NCBI GenBank assembly: GCA_021613375.1
Contig: CM038705.1
Coordinates: forward strand, 8,197,095-8,261,094
Direction of reading: 5' to 3'
DNA length: 64,000 nt
From: Megaleporinus macrocephalus
Taxonomy: Eukaryota > Chordata > Actinopteri > Characiformes > Anostomidae
Part shown: positions 10,622-63,890 of the stretch, one piece after another
How the letters are laid out: each line of letters begins with the position of its first letter
Numbering within the stretch: position 1 is the stretch's first letter
Made by a program: the position numbers and the translations under genes
The notes under the pieces: generated by a model
Seen by the model: only the letters and a program-made list of their open reading frames with translations
What the model was told of the DNA's origin: nothing
The model's database searches: none

Positions 10622-11335
10622 CACACACATTAAAGACAGACTGGGCAATAAATTACAGTTTATAATATACAAAATTGATATATATTTTTTGCTTTACTGC
10701 TCATGAGTTTTGCCTCGCATCGCTCTAGAAAGTAAGAAAGTCAGTAAGAAGGATCCCAGAAGTTCTCGTATGCTCATATGAGCCTATAATTTATAGTCAT
10801 ATTCATATTGATGTACTAAGGCAGTAAAAAGGCCTATAATCCATAAGCCAGACCCTAAACACACACCTGGGGCCAAGTTCTGGTGCAACAGAGTTTGCTG
10901 TCATCAACATATGCTATATCATATATGGATGGCTGAAGATTAAAAAAAAAAAAAAGATGATTTATTTGTAGGTGGCATGGAGCTCCATTCAAAGAGACTG
11001 TATGTCTATACAAGTTAGAGCCTACTATCATTGTAGTGCGATACAAGTCCTGTAACCCCTCCCCCTGCTTTAACCCCTGCTTTACTGATCTGGTGGAGTC
11101 TTACACAGCAGTGTTCTTGAAAGCTAGTCCAGAAAGTGATGGAGGTATTGAGTAGACAGCAGCAGCCCCCTCTGCTGGCCGAAACAAGCACGTCTGCCTG
11201 TCTGCTGCTGTTCTCATTAGGACTTTCCAGCCTGTTATTAATTCACAGTTAAAAAAGGGGACGCTTCTGGGGTCTCCAGCTGAGGACGGGCTACCGCAAG
11301 TCTAATTTAACACACTCTTGCTTTAAGATGTGTTG
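10622..11335. other. Intergenic DNA, nothing recognised
   Basis: Between the foldback element and the next dispersed repeat I see only a short A-run (10940-10953) and a low-complexity stretch. No gene or RNA. Confidence 0.5.
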
Positions 11336-11910
11336 AGTTGTTGGATGGTGGGTCATTCTCAGCGCTGGTGTGCTGGTGTGAGTGGATCGGACACAGCAGT
11401 GCTGTTGGAGATTTTAAATACTGTGTCCACTCACTGTCCACTCTATTAGACACTCCTACTACTTGCTGGTCCACCTTGTAGATGTAAAGTCAGAGACAGT
11501 AGCTCATCTGCTGCTGCACAGTTTGTGTTCTCTAGTCCTTTATCAGTGGACACAGGACGCCGCCCACAGGACACTGCTGTCTGGATAGTTTTGGTTGGTG
11601 GACGAATTTCAGACCAGCAGAGACGCTGAGGTGATTAAACACTGCAGCAGCAGCACGGCTGTGTCTGATCCACTCACACCAGCACCACGTCAGTGTCACT
11701 GCGGTGCTAAGAATGAAACCCCATTCCATAATAGTACTACCTGGTCCTGTGGGGGTCCTGACCATTAAAGAAAAGGGTAACAGAGTATACAGAGAATCAG
11801 AAGAACTACAGTCTGTAAGTGTAGAACTACAAGATGCTCATATATGGTCAGTGAGTGAAGATACAAGGAGGTGGTTGTGATGTCATGGGTGATTGGTGCA
11901 TATCGGTGTA
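11336..11910 (+). mobile_element. Dispersed family 'GATACAAGGAGGTGG / GTGGTCCTGTGGGGGTCCTG', long copy
   Basis: Contains TGAGTGGATCGGACACAGCA and its inverted partner (TGTGTCTGATCCACTCACAC), TTGCTGGTCCACCTTGTAGA, AGTAGCTCATCTGCTGCTGC, GTCCTGTGGGGGTCCTGACC and CAGAGAATCAGAAGAACTAC, ending near GATACAAGGAGGTGG. The outer tip resembles fish Tc1-type tips (GGCTGATCGGTGTA). Other copies lie near 16.28, 27.72, 35.60, 45.05, 59.20, 60.06 and 63.79 kb. Confidence 0.75.
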
Positions 11911-12389
11911 TACCACCATTCCAAGTTCCATCACTGGATCTGGGGGAAGTTTTTGCAGGACAGTGTCGTGCTACTGTAAAAGGACGGAGATCATAAATAA
12001 CATTTAAGACCATTAGTAAGATCATTTATTTTTCATGTCAGGATTTCATGACATTCAATTATTCAATAATTCTTATACAGCTTTGCTTACTGCATGCATT
12101 AGTCCAAAAAAAATGGCTGTAGTTACAGCCATGGCTTTTAAAGTTATCCATATCTGAAATGTGCTACATTTTAATAATGTTCTACATCAGAAATAAACAT
12201 TAATATTGATATTTCAAGCAGAAAACAACATAAAATCAAAGACAGCTTACAGTTTAACATCAGAAAACATCCAGTCAAGGTCACAAAACAAATGATCTAA
12301 GTGCACTTAAATCTATATAGTGGCATTAGCTTGGCGGATAAGCTTGTAGTCTTTACTGTGCATGTCTCAGTTTTTAAGTCACCCTTTCT

Positions 12390-12637
12390 TTAAAGGTGCA
12401 ATGTGGAAAATTTAGGGGAGGGGTTCTATCAGCAGAAATAGAATATGACATTCAAATCGATCTCTTCATTATTGTATAATCATCTGTAACTACAAGTGAT
12501 TGTGTTTTGTTAGCTTAGAACTTAGAGGCTACATAAGAACGGCAGCAGAGAATGAGAGGTTTTAAGCTGCGGCTGCAGTTGGAATTTGGTGGCGCTATAG
12601 CACCGACTGGAAGATGTAGAAAGAAGAACAATGCTTG

Positions 12638-12681
<44 letters not shown>

Positions 12682-13111
12682 TTATTTATTTAATATGACA
12701 ACAAAATGCAACTGTGCGATTATTTCGGGTGGAACGATAAAATTCTTATATTCTTTGGGAAAATGTTTCAGCATTAAAAGAATAATTTGGATGTTCTAAT
12801 GATCGTAATGAGTTTATCGGGGGTGAGTAGTGAATATTAAGCTGAGCTTGAACTGAATTACCATTAAAAACACAATAAAATCAAATAAAACCACTGAGTT
12901 TTTACCCTGTACTAATGATATGAGCATGCTAGGTAGAACTGCTTGATGAGTAGAATAGCTAGAACTCCAATGCTGGAGAACCATTTTGTGTTGTGAGAAG
13001 CTTGAGAACACAAATCTTGACAAAATTATGATCTAACTTTTAGCATGTAGCACAATAAAGTTTAATTTCAGCAGTAAGCTCACTGTTAGAGATTACACAC
13101 TGCTCCTTTAA
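12390..13111. mobile_element. Putative TTAA-flanked inverted-repeat element
   Basis: The left tip is TTAAAGGTGCAATGTGGAAA. The right tip is the reverse complement of TTAAAGGAGCAGTGTGTAAT. About 720 bp, with a (TA)n tract inside (12640-12676) and no transposase. TTAA ends fit a piggyBac-type non-autonomous element, but only the tips support this. Confidence 0.5.
12640..12677. repeat. (TA)n microsatellite
   Basis: About 18 TA units followed by TTTA repeats. Confidence 0.95.
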
Positions 13112-13914
13112 TAGCTGTGTCGTTGGCCTGTTAGCTGGTTAGCTTTCTGTTGACCTGCTCAGCCTACACTGATGAAGGCACATTATAGCCAGTCATAAAG
13201 AGGTATAAAGAGTTCAACCATCAACAAACACAGTAACTAATGACTCCTCCCTGAATATTAACCTGCAAGATTGGAAGTGTTGTGTTCTTGATGAGCAGAA
13301 AAGAGAATCACATTCATATTAATAGTAATATTATTACATTCACACCTCAAACATCACTACAGCACTACACGGTGGGAAAAGTAATAGAACAAAGTTCACG
13401 ATTTAAACTCTAAGGTAACTAGAAAAGAGAACTAAACATGTAGGTACTTGAGGGGCAACCTCTGCAACAAGGTGGCATTTCCACTTTCCAGTGTGGCCTG
13501 ATAACTTACTGTCTAGGCCTGAATTTGTGAGATATGTTCATGTTTGCAGTAGCTTGTCTGTAGCAGGACAGACTGGAGTACCAGCCACTTAAAGGGGAAT
13601 GAAATGGTTAATATATAGTCGTTCAGAATGGTTGGATCTAAAATGCTCCACTGTGCTCACAGTGTTGTTCATGGTAACCAGACGTCTGAAGAGTTAATGC
13701 CTGTAAAAGCTCCCTCACATTAAGTCATTATATGGAATCAATACATATAATTACTGAAACAAGGTTTGACGGTAGTTTCCAGAAGGTTTTGGACTAAAAA
13801 TATAATTTAATAACGTATTCATTCTGGAGGGATACATACCTACAGGGTGTTCACAAACAAAATAGTCCCCAAAGACAATCATTACAGTTTTCACCATCAT
13901 CTGCATTACATATC
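13112..13914. other. Intergenic DNA, nothing recognised
   Basis: AT-rich single-copy-looking sequence between two mobile elements. No gene is supported. Confidence 0.45.
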
Positions 13915-14165
13915 CAAACACTGTCCAAAGCAAAACATGTATCTCAGATTTTTTAAAATATTTTTGTGTACAATTTAAACCCAAGAGCTGCTCTTTATAT
14001 CCTGTGAAAATGTTATGACGAATGGACCAATAGAAATGCTCCAAAATCACATGGAAAAAATTCTGGTTCCATTGACATGCATTGAAAGTTAAGAATGTTT
14101 TTGTTTTCTCCTGTAAAGTTACTATTTTGGACATGCTTGTTTTTCTTTGGACAATGAGGATATAA
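13915..14165 (+). mobile_element. MITE family 'ATGGACCAATAGAAATGCTCC', copy 2
   Basis: Starts CACTGTCCAAAGCAAAACAT, contains CGAATGGACCAATAGAAATG and TCTGGTTCCATTGACATGCA, and ends TTTTTCTTTGGACAATGAGG. It makes a spurious 127-codon frame on the minus strand. Confidence 0.75.
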
Positions 14166-14194
14166 AATTTCCCCCCTTAGGACACATATGTAGG

Positions 14195-14300
14195 TTGAGT
14201 GGTGGTTTTGGTTAGTAAATAATATGGATATATTTATGTTTTAGACGTGGGGACCCCTGGTTCCATTCACCACCACTGTAAAGAAACTATACATTTCTAC
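14195..14300. repeat. Dispersed repeat 'GGTTCCATTCACCACCACTG', copy 1
   Basis: GTTAGTAAATAA...CCCCTGGTTCCATTCACCAC then CACTGTAAAGAAACTATACA. Related sequence is at 18528-18610 and, diverged, at 56520-56615. Confidence 0.55.
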
Positions 14301-15340
14301 AGAATGGAGCATCTCAGGTCAAAGCACTGTGAATGATATTGTTTATATTGTCAATCACTGAATTATGTTGAAATTTGGGGAAATCCCACCTTATTAGTCT
14401 AAAGCAAGAAAACACTTAATCTACTGTAAAACAGGAACTGCAGACAAGCGATAAGCTTCAATCACTGTACCATCTTTCTGTTATTTTGGGAAACAGGCTG
14501 CTTCATACATCTGGACAAGGACCTTATTTGGGAACTAGTTCTTTAGTTATATCGCTAGATAAGAAAGTAAACAATTTAAAAATATATTGCAAACTTGCAA
14601 TGTTCACTGTTATGTCTGGGATCTGTTGTGATTTAAGGTGGTGGTTAACTAATTCAGTAATAGGCTGATTAATTGCTGAAGTTTAAATCAACATCACTGT
14701 GTATTAATCAGGGTCAACTATAAAGAATAATGAGTTGTCAAAAAATTTTGATATTGTATACTATAGCAGATGTATCTGTCACGGTATATAAGTATATAAG
14801 CAGTGATATTGTTCACTTCATTCCTAAAATGTGTAGTAATTTTTTTAATGAATGTTGCTCACCATTATTCACAGATCAACACCTTTTTCACCATTAATAT
14901 CAATGACCCTGATTCCAGATTAGTGGAATTTTCAACTTCTTTCACCCCAAAACATCTGATTCATCATTAGAACTTAGTAGTAAATATTTTAGGAAACGTC
15001 CCTGTTTCGTCCATCTGCCCTATTATAGTAATATCCTACAAATTCATACTACAGATTTAAACATTTATATGAATTTATTGCTTGGATAGAAATTAATAGA
15101 CACGTTCTTCGTGTAGTAAAAGCGGTTTTGCAGTATTGTGTAGCAGTTGCATAAAATTAAACTTAAAATTAAAATCTCATCGAGAAAATTTCATAATCTT
15201 ACACAACATTTCTCTAAAAAATTTTTTTTAATTATATAAAATTTTTAATTGTGTTTTTTCTTTTCACATAATCAGAAGCACTTCAAACTGTTTGGCTTTT
15301 GCAGGTGGTTGCTAATAGTGGTTAGCTAAAGTTAAAACCC
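14300..15340. other. AT-rich intergenic DNA, nothing recognised
   Basis: No gene, RNA gene or clear repeat seen. The longest open frame here is only 60 codons with no recognisable content. Confidence 0.45.
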
Positions 15341-15344
15341 AGTG

Positions 15345-15482
15345 GCATTAAACTAAAAATTGCTGCCGTTTACAATGTCTTTAGTTTTTAAGATGAATGG
15401 ACCAATAGAAATGCTCTAAAATGGCTTGGAAACAAGTCTGGTTCCACTGACGTCCACTAAAAGTTGCAGTTTTGGAACTTGT
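15345..15482 (+). mobile_element. MITE family 'ATGGACCAATAGAAATGCTCC', copy 3 (partial)
   Basis: AAGATGAATGGACCAATAGA then AATGCTCTAAAATGGCTTGG and TCTGGTTCCACTGACGTCCA. Both tips are missing or degraded. Confidence 0.65.
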
Positions 15483-15489
15483 TAAAAAA

Positions 15490-15645
15490 AGTATACAATA
15501 ATAAAACTGAAATCGGGATTTGTGATGATCAAAAACAAGTAAATTGAGGAATTCATGGAAGCTTGAAAGATGAAATTAATTTATTACAAAGAGATAAAAA
15601 ATTATCTCTTTCGGGTCACTTTTGACTCAGGTTGCGCATCAAAGT
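15490..15645 (+). repeat. Dispersed repeat 'TTTGTGATGATCAAAAACAA', copy 1
   Basis: GATTTGTGATGATCAAAAAC, GAGGAATTCATGGAAGCTTG and CAGGTTGCGCATCAA match the stretch at 44475-44580 in the same order and orientation. Family unknown. Confidence 0.65.
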
Positions 15646-15689
15646 GGAGTTTTTTAAAATACGTTAACCTGTTCGCTAGCTGACCAGAC

Positions 15690-16500
15690 TAGCTGTATAA
15701 ACCAAATCAGTCAACTATGATGGCAAGTTATTCTAAAAGAACTAATTATCATTTAATAACTTTTCATTAATTATAAAAAAATCCAAGAAAATGTACCGCA
15801 TAGTAAAAATTTCTGTACAACATAAATTGATATCCCTACATCACACTTACCCTTTCATTGTAAGTGACACTCTCCTGCTGGCTAATTATCTGAGGAGACT
15901 TCAGGCTGTTTTTTAAATGTAATATAGTTTCGTATTGTGAGCTGCCTGCAACAGAAAGCAGTTAAAAGTTGCATGCAACACACACATCAGTTAGCAGTTA
16001 CTTCATCAGTCATCCGTGAGATTCAGGAAACTGACGAAACTGGTGGCTGTTTCATGAAACGTGAAGCTAAGATGCTTGCAAATGTGGCATTACATACGCA
16101 TTACGTAATGCAACTGAAATGCAGTTTAGTTTCATGAAGGTTTCAAGCAGTTGCATGAAAGTATCATTATGTAAGGCCAGCCTTCGTTTGCAGGGACTGG
16201 TTTGGATAGGTCACTAAGGCTGGCTTTAGCTTAACAACAGATACACAGATTATAAACATGCTTTAATATACAGTACAGAATCAGCCATAACACTGAAACC
16301 ACCTCCTTCTATCGACACACATTGTCCATTTTTATCAGCTGTGGTGGTCCTGTGGGGGTCCTGATCATTGAAGTACAGGGTATCAAAGTATACAGAGAAT
16401 CAGATGAACTACAGTCTGTAAGTATAGCTCCTGTATGGTCAGTGGAGCTGATACAGTGGACAGTAAGGTGGTTTTAATATTATGGATGACGGTTGTGTAT
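15690..16500 (+). mobile_element. Compound repeat unit (~0.8 kb), + copy
   Basis: The stretch from AGTTATTCTAAAAGAACTA through GAGCTGCCTGCAACAG, CATCAGTCATCCGTGAGATT, GTTTCATGAAGGTTTCAAGC and CAGTTGCATGAAAGTATCAT to AAGGCTGGCTTTAGCTTAAC recurs in reverse orientation at 60.26-60.75 kb. It is followed in both places by a short copy of the GGAGGTGG/GTCCTGTGGGGGTCCTG family (here 16280-16500). The 66-codon open frame inside is fortuitous. Confidence 0.7.
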
Positions 16501-16704
16501 AGATGGGGGGGGGAAGCATTGACGGCTGAAAACATACTAAGGTGATAGAGATACGAACGATTTGCTTTGTTTTAAAAATAAAATGAAGCTGTTTGTTTGC
16601 CTTGTGTTAATAAAAAGAGATAATGAAAGTGTTAGGTAGTTTGATGTAACTGTCAAGTAGGTTGCAGTCAACTCACAGCAATGGAGCTGGTTGTACCTTC
16701 GGGC

Positions 16705-16714
16705 ATTATTATTA

Positions 16715-16749
<35 letters not shown>

Positions 16750-16760
16750 TATTATTATAT
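16705..16760. repeat. (ATT)n microsatellite
   Basis: About 18 ATT triplets with one or two interruptions. Confidence 0.95.
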
Positions 16761-17362
16761 ACAGTGAACTACCCTGTTTTACCCTAATGTTAATGTACTT
16801 GTTCAGGGGTGATGAAACAACTGCCCCTTTAAATCTACTGTACATGTGTTTGAGGTTGTGTGTTCTTGTCTATCTACAGTTGACTGGAGTACTACTGGAG
16901 GTGCAGTGTCAGTATTTTGTACTATCCTGTCCAAAAATTTTAGGCACTTGGGGACATTATTATATTGATTTTACATACAACAGTGTGTTTATTGAACCCT
17001 TTCCAAGCTTCTCCTTCTATAAACAACCCAGTATTATTTACAGTTCTCATCTAATACCTGCTTTGACTGCTCAGTACTTCATTAAGCTAAATCAAGATTA
17101 CTACTGAAGGAACTGAATACATTCATACAATGTCTGGGGCGTCCAGGAGAAATCTGGAACTACACTTCTTCAAACTGGAGCTCAAGATCTGATCTACTTC
17201 TCTCACAATAGGATATTCATGTTACTTTGTATTGTATGTATGATTATTTACATCTGTTCTAATCAGATCTGCTGTTCTTATTGGTGGAAATACACTTATT
17301 GATCAGATAAGGAGTTTATAAAATCAGCTTAGGTGCCTAAAACCTTTGCACAGTAGTGTATC

Positions 17363-17605
17363 ATCACTGTCCAAAGGAAAACCCATGTGTCTCTATTTTT
17401 GTCGTTTTTTTTATTTTTCTACATCTTTTGAACACGACAGCTGCTCTTTATATCTTGTGAGAGTTTCATGGTGAATGGACCAATAGAAATGCTCCAAAAT
17501 CACTGGAAAACATTTCTGGTTCCATTGACTTCCATTGAAAGTAAAGAAAATTTTTGGACTCTCCTGTAAAGTCGCCGTTTTGGACATTTTAATTGATTTG
17601 CTACT
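17363..17605 (+). mobile_element. MITE family 'ATGGACCAATAGAAATGCTCC', copy 4, at the 3' end of the paraoxonase gene
   Basis: TCACTGTCCAAAGGAAAACC at the left tip, then GGTGAATGGACCAATAGAAA, TTCCATTGACTTCCATTGAA and CTCTCCTGTAAAGTCGCCGT. On the minus strand it supplies AATAAA (17415-17410) and ATTAAA (17593-17588) downstream of the paraoxonase stop codon. Confidence 0.75.
17410..17593 (-). terminator. pon: Candidate paraoxonase polyadenylation signals
   Basis: On the minus strand ATTAAA lies at 17593-17588 and AATAAA at 17415-17410, about 135 and 313 nt after the stop. Both fall within MITE copy 4, so the transcript end may be transposon-derived. Not demonstrated. Confidence 0.35.
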
Positions 17606-17727
17606 GAAATTTGAGTAAATTGGTATTGTTTCCAACCTGGGACAATTGAACAGATTCTCTATGTAGAGGTTAACAGACTTTTCCCACCAGTGACACCGTC
17701 CACTCAAGAGTTGTTGGAGTGGACGTT

Positions 17728-58405
<40,678 letters not shown>

Positions 58406-58441
58406 GACGCCCAGACGACGTTCACTGTCAGTTGAGGACGG

Positions 58442-58461
58442 ATTATTTATGGGTGACGTCA
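58442..58461 (-). promoter_or_regulatory. pon: Putative paraoxonase core promoter: CRE and TATA-like box
   Basis: A perfect CRE, TGACGTCA (58454-58461), is followed in the gene's direction by an ATAAATAA TATA-like stretch (about 58450-58443), 38-45 bp before the start codon at 58405. If used, the 5' UTR would be very short. The arrangement is visible; its use is inferred. Confidence 0.45.
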
Positions 58462-58689
58462 GCGCGAGAGGCAGGCAGCCTTCCATCAACCCTCTTATCA
58501 GAAAAGGGCATGGAAGGTGAAGTAAAGGCTGACTATGGAGACTTATTCATAAGTAAGTACACACAAATTATTATTTTCTTACGATATATACATACATAAA
58601 ATATTAAAATATTAAATGAATATAGAAAATAAAGACACTGTCTGATTAATAACAGTTATTTCTGTAATAAAACACTTTGACTTTGGCCT

Positions 58690-58985
58690 CTCGAATACAG
58701 GAATATTATGTTTAGTGATACTGTATCGATCCTCAAGAACACAGTATCGATACACAGATTCCTGGTAGACAGTGAATTATTGTGTGTTGTGTTTAAACCT
58801 CTGACCACTAGATGGCAGTGTTGTAATCCATTTTCAGCTCCACTCCAACATTAACAAGTAGCACAAGGGCGCAATGCTATTGTAAACATTGACAATCCTG
58901 TTCATATAGTGGTGTGTTTTAATAGTAGGATTAGAAAAATCAAAATATATCACTTCGTTTGCAGTATCGCTATATATCATGATAT
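58690..58985 (-). mobile_element. 'GGCTGTGTATTGGCAAGAA' family, copy 4 (inverted, partial)
   Basis: TTTAGTGATACTGTATCGAT, TGTAATCCATTTTCAGCTCC, ATAGTGGTGTGTTTTAATAG, CACTTCGTTTGCAGTATCGC are reverse complements of blocks in copies 1 and 2. Confidence 0.75.
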
Positions 58986-58989
58986 ATAT

Positions 58990-59097
58990 ATGAACGGACC
59001 AACAGAAGTATAAAATAATTCTGGTTCCATTGACTTCCACTAAAAGTAAAGTATGTTTTTGGTCTCTCTTGTAAAGCATCAATTTTGGAGATTGAAC
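58990..59097 (+). mobile_element. MITE family 'ATGGACCAATAGAAATGCTCC', copy 8 (partial)
   Basis: ATGAACGGACCAACAGAAGT, TTCTGGTTCCATTGACTTCC, TTTGGTCTCTCTTGTAAAGC. The left half is replaced by the preceding element. Confidence 0.7.
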
Positions 59098-59104
59098 AGC
59101 GGTG

Positions 59105-59106
<2 letters not shown>

Positions 59107-59193
<87 letters not shown>
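59107..59193. repeat. (CA)n(TA)n compound microsatellite
   Basis: About 20 CA units then about 21 TA units, then CACACAC. Confidence 0.97.
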
Positions 59194-59194
<1 letters not shown>

Positions 59195-59196
<2 letters not shown>

Positions 59197-59640
59197 TGAT
59201 GAAGGACTGGAGAACACAAACTATCCAGCAGCAGATGAGCTACTGTCTTTGACTTTACATCTACAAGGTGGACCAGCAGGTAGTAGGCGTGTCTAATAGA
59301 GTGGACAGTGAGTGTAAACAGTGTTTAAACACTCCAGCAGCAGCACTGCTGTGTCTGATCCACTCACACCAGCACAACACACACTAACACACCACCACCA
59401 CCACGTCAGTGTCACTGTAGTGCTGAGAATGACCCAAATAGAACCTGCTTTGTAGTGGTCCTGTGGGGGCCCTGATGATTGAAGAGCAGGGTTAAATGGG
59501 GTCTAGCAACGTATACAGAGAATCAGATGAACTATAGTCTGTAAGTGTAGCTCCTATATGGTCAGTGGAGCTTATAGAATGGACAGTGTGTGTAGATACA
59601 AGGAGGTGGTTTTAATGTTATGGCAGATCGGTGTATATTA
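59195..59640 (+). mobile_element. 'GTGGTCCTGTGGGGGTCCTG' family copy
   Basis: AGCAGATGAGCTACTGTCTT, ACATCTACAAGGTGGACCAG, TGTGTCTGATCCACTCACAC, GGTCCTGTGGGGGCCCTGAT, GTATACAGAGAATCAGATGA, GATACAAGGAGGTGGTTTTA, with tip ATGGCAGATCGGTGTA. This copy shows the outer tip best. Confidence 0.8.
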
Positions 59641-60054
59641 ATGTGTATATATACATAATAATGTATATATTAAGGTGTATAGTGGTGTCAGAGGTGGGAT
59701 ATTGCCCCCTAGTGGTGAAGAAAGATGCTTCAAGAAGCAAATAATTAGAGTCTGGAAAAAAGGCAGTGAAGACAACCTGGAGCCAGAGCAGGAAGGTCCA
59801 GCGGTGATGCTGGCTTGTTTAGGATCGAGGTCGGAGGTGAATTTAAAAAATAAAAGGTCTCAGCCTGGGAGCGAAGAGAGAGGCCGCCCGGGATGGTGAG
59901 GAAACCGAGAGAGTATCAAGCAGCCCTCTGGGTTTGTGGTGGCTGGAACGGTGTGCTCGCTCAGGGACTTGGCTCAAGCTGTTTGGTCACTAGGGACTGA
60001 CTGACACTTGAAGGGTGGCCTGTGTAGCAACCCACTACTGGCTGGCACTGGCCT

Positions 60055-60750
60055 CTAGACGTATCTACATCTCATCAGCTCCACTGGTTCTACAATTACA
60101 GGCTGTACTTCATCTGATTCTCAGTATACTTTGTTACCCTATTCTTTAATGATCAGGACCCCACAGGACCACCACAGCTGATAAAAATGGACAATGTGTG
60201 TAGATACAAGGAGGTGGTTTCAGTGTAATGGCTGATCCTGTACTGTATATTAAAGTATGTTTCTAATCTGTGGGTCTGTTGTTAAGCTAAAGCCAGCCTA
60301 AGTGACCTAACCAAACCAGTTCCTGCAAACGAAGGCCGGCCTTACATAATGATACTTTCATGCAACTGCTTGAAACCTTCATGAAACTAAACTCTATTTA
60401 AGTTGCATTATGCAATGCGTCCTCATTTACCTCATTTGTAATGCAACCTACCTGCAACAGTTGCAAGCATCTTAACTTCATGGAACACGTTTCATGGAAC
60501 ACGTTTCATGAAACAGCCGAACGCAGATCATAGAAGTAAGACACCCCCCTCAACGCCAGTTTCGTCAGTTTCCTGAGTCCCACGGATGACTGATGAAGCA
60601 TTTGCTAACTGATGTGTGTTGCGTGCAACTTTGAATGGCCTTATGTTGCAGGCAGCTCACAATATGAATCTATATTACATATCATTGATGAAAAGTTATT
60701 AAATGTTTAATAGTTCTTTTAGAATAACCTGCCATCTTAGTTGGTTTATA
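60055..60750 (-). mobile_element. Compound repeat unit (~0.7 kb), inverted copy
   Basis: Contains a short GTCCTGTGG-family copy (60055-60245) joined to the reverse complement of the block at 15.69-16.26 kb: GTTGTTAAGCTAAAGCCAGC, GAAGGCCGGCCTTACATAAT, GATACTTTCATGCAACTGCT, CGTCAGTTTCCTGAGTCCCA, GTTGCAGGCAGCTCACAATA, TAGTTCTTTTAGAATAACCT. Confidence 0.72.
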
Positions 60751-60850
60751 CAACTAGGGTCTAAACACCTCAGTGTCATTGCGGGACTGAGAATAGTCCA
60801 CCAACCAGCAACATCCAGCCAGCAGTGTCCTATGACCACTGATAAAGGAG
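60751..60850. mobile_element. Arm fragment of the 'GTGGTCCTG' family
   Basis: CACCTCAGTGTCATTGCGGG, ACTGAGAATAGTCCACCAAC and GTGTCCTATGACCACTGATA match inner parts of the long copy at 11.34-11.91 kb. Confidence 0.5.
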
Positions 60851-61009
60851 TAGAGGATAGGTCAGGATCTATCTTTACAATGCCGAAGGGGCAATTTGTT
60901 GTACAGACAGCGAGCAGAGGTGTCAAGTAGCAAAGTACAAATACTTCAGTACCTTACTCAACTAGAAAATCTGGTTATTTATACTTTACTGGAGTAATTT
61001 TACTTTTTA

Positions 61010-61525
61010 CTTCTACTCCTTACATTTACACTCCATTATCAGTACTTTCTACTCCTTACATTTACACTCCATTATCAGTACTTTCTACTCCTTACATTTA
61101 CACCCCATTATCTGTACTTTCTACTCCTTACATTTACACCCCATTATCTGTACTTTCTACTCCTTACATTTACACTCCATTATCAGTACTTTCTACTCCT
61201 TACGTTTACACTCCATTATCTGTACTTTCTACTCCTTACATTTACACTCCATTATCTGTACTTTCTACTCCTTACATTTACACTCCATTATCAGTACTTT
61301 CTACTACTTACATTTACACTCCATTATCAGTACTTTCTACTCCTTACATTTACACTCCATTATCAGTACTTTCTACTCCTTACATTTACACTCCATTATC
61401 TGTACTTTCTACTCCTTACATTTACACTCCATTATCAGTACTTTCTACTCCTTACATTTACACTCCATTATCAGTACTTTCTACTCCTTACATTTACACT
61501 CCATTATCTGTACTTTCTACTGTTT
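61010..61525. repeat. 36-bp minisatellite array G
   Basis: About 14 units with core TACTTTCTACTCCTTACATT then TACACTCCATTATCWG. Variants CAGTACT/TGTACT and CACTCC/CACCCC. It lies inside the dispersed element above and appears to be an internal expansion of it. Confidence 0.95.
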
Positions 61526-61733
61526 ACATTTTAAACATAGTCTCATTACTCCTATTTAATTTCAGTTTGTTTACATTCATGTACATTTACATTCCAGTAA
61601 AGATTATTAATAACATTGAGTCTTTGAAGTTTGACTTCATTACAATACTTATAGACAACTAGTCATCATATCTTCTGCTCCATGAAACACACACTGCTCA
61701 GTAGTACACAGATGTGCTTCTTTAATATATTTA

Positions 61734-63197
<1,464 letters not shown>

Positions 63198-63784
63198 TAC
63201 ATTGTACTAAACTACATTCATGTTCAATGGGTGTATATGTGGCTGAAACAGGAAGCCTAGCGCATCCCAAACTTATCAACATTAACATTTTAATATAACA
63301 TTTTAGTCATTATGGCTTTTAGAAGAATAGGGTTTTTGGGGAGGTGGGCTAGTGCACTATAGACCCCTGTGGTGCGGCCTAAGCTTTTGTCCTTAATGGC
63401 ATTTTTACTTTTTACATTACTTTTACTTTTGCACTTTAAATAGTTCTAAAAGCAGAACTTTTACACTTTTACTGGAGTAAAAAGTTTGAGTTGATACTTC
63501 AACTTCTACAGAAGTATTTCTAAACCCTAGTATCTATACTTCTACCTGAGTAATGGATGTGAACACTTTTGTATGGTCAGCTTATCATCCATTTCAGGGC
63601 AAAGATATTTATATGCACAACCTCAAAAGCCTGATCCTTGATCACAACCGGAGAGATGACCATAGGACTCTTCCTCAAATCTAGTATCATCTCTTTAGAT
63701 TTAGGCACATTAATGTCTAAAAATGACTAACACAGCATGTCTAGAAGATGACCAACACACACATAAGCCAAGGGCCTGACTTTA

Positions 63785-63890
63785 CATCTCATTTAATCAG
63801 CTCCACTGACCACTTTATGGTTCTACAATTACAGACTGTAGTTCATCTGATTCTCTGTATACTTTATTACCCTATTCTTTAATGATCTAA
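63785..63890 (-). mobile_element. Tip fragment of the 'GTGGTCCTG' family
   Basis: ATCAGCTCCACTGACCACTT, TACAATTACAGACTGTAGTT and CATCTGATTCTCTGTATACT. It adjoins the start of a third compound-repeat copy. Confidence 0.65.

Noticed and set aside
13751..14134. 127-codon minus-strand frame
   Set aside because: It reads through MITE copy 2. Similar frames occur in the other MITE copies and share only transposon sequence.
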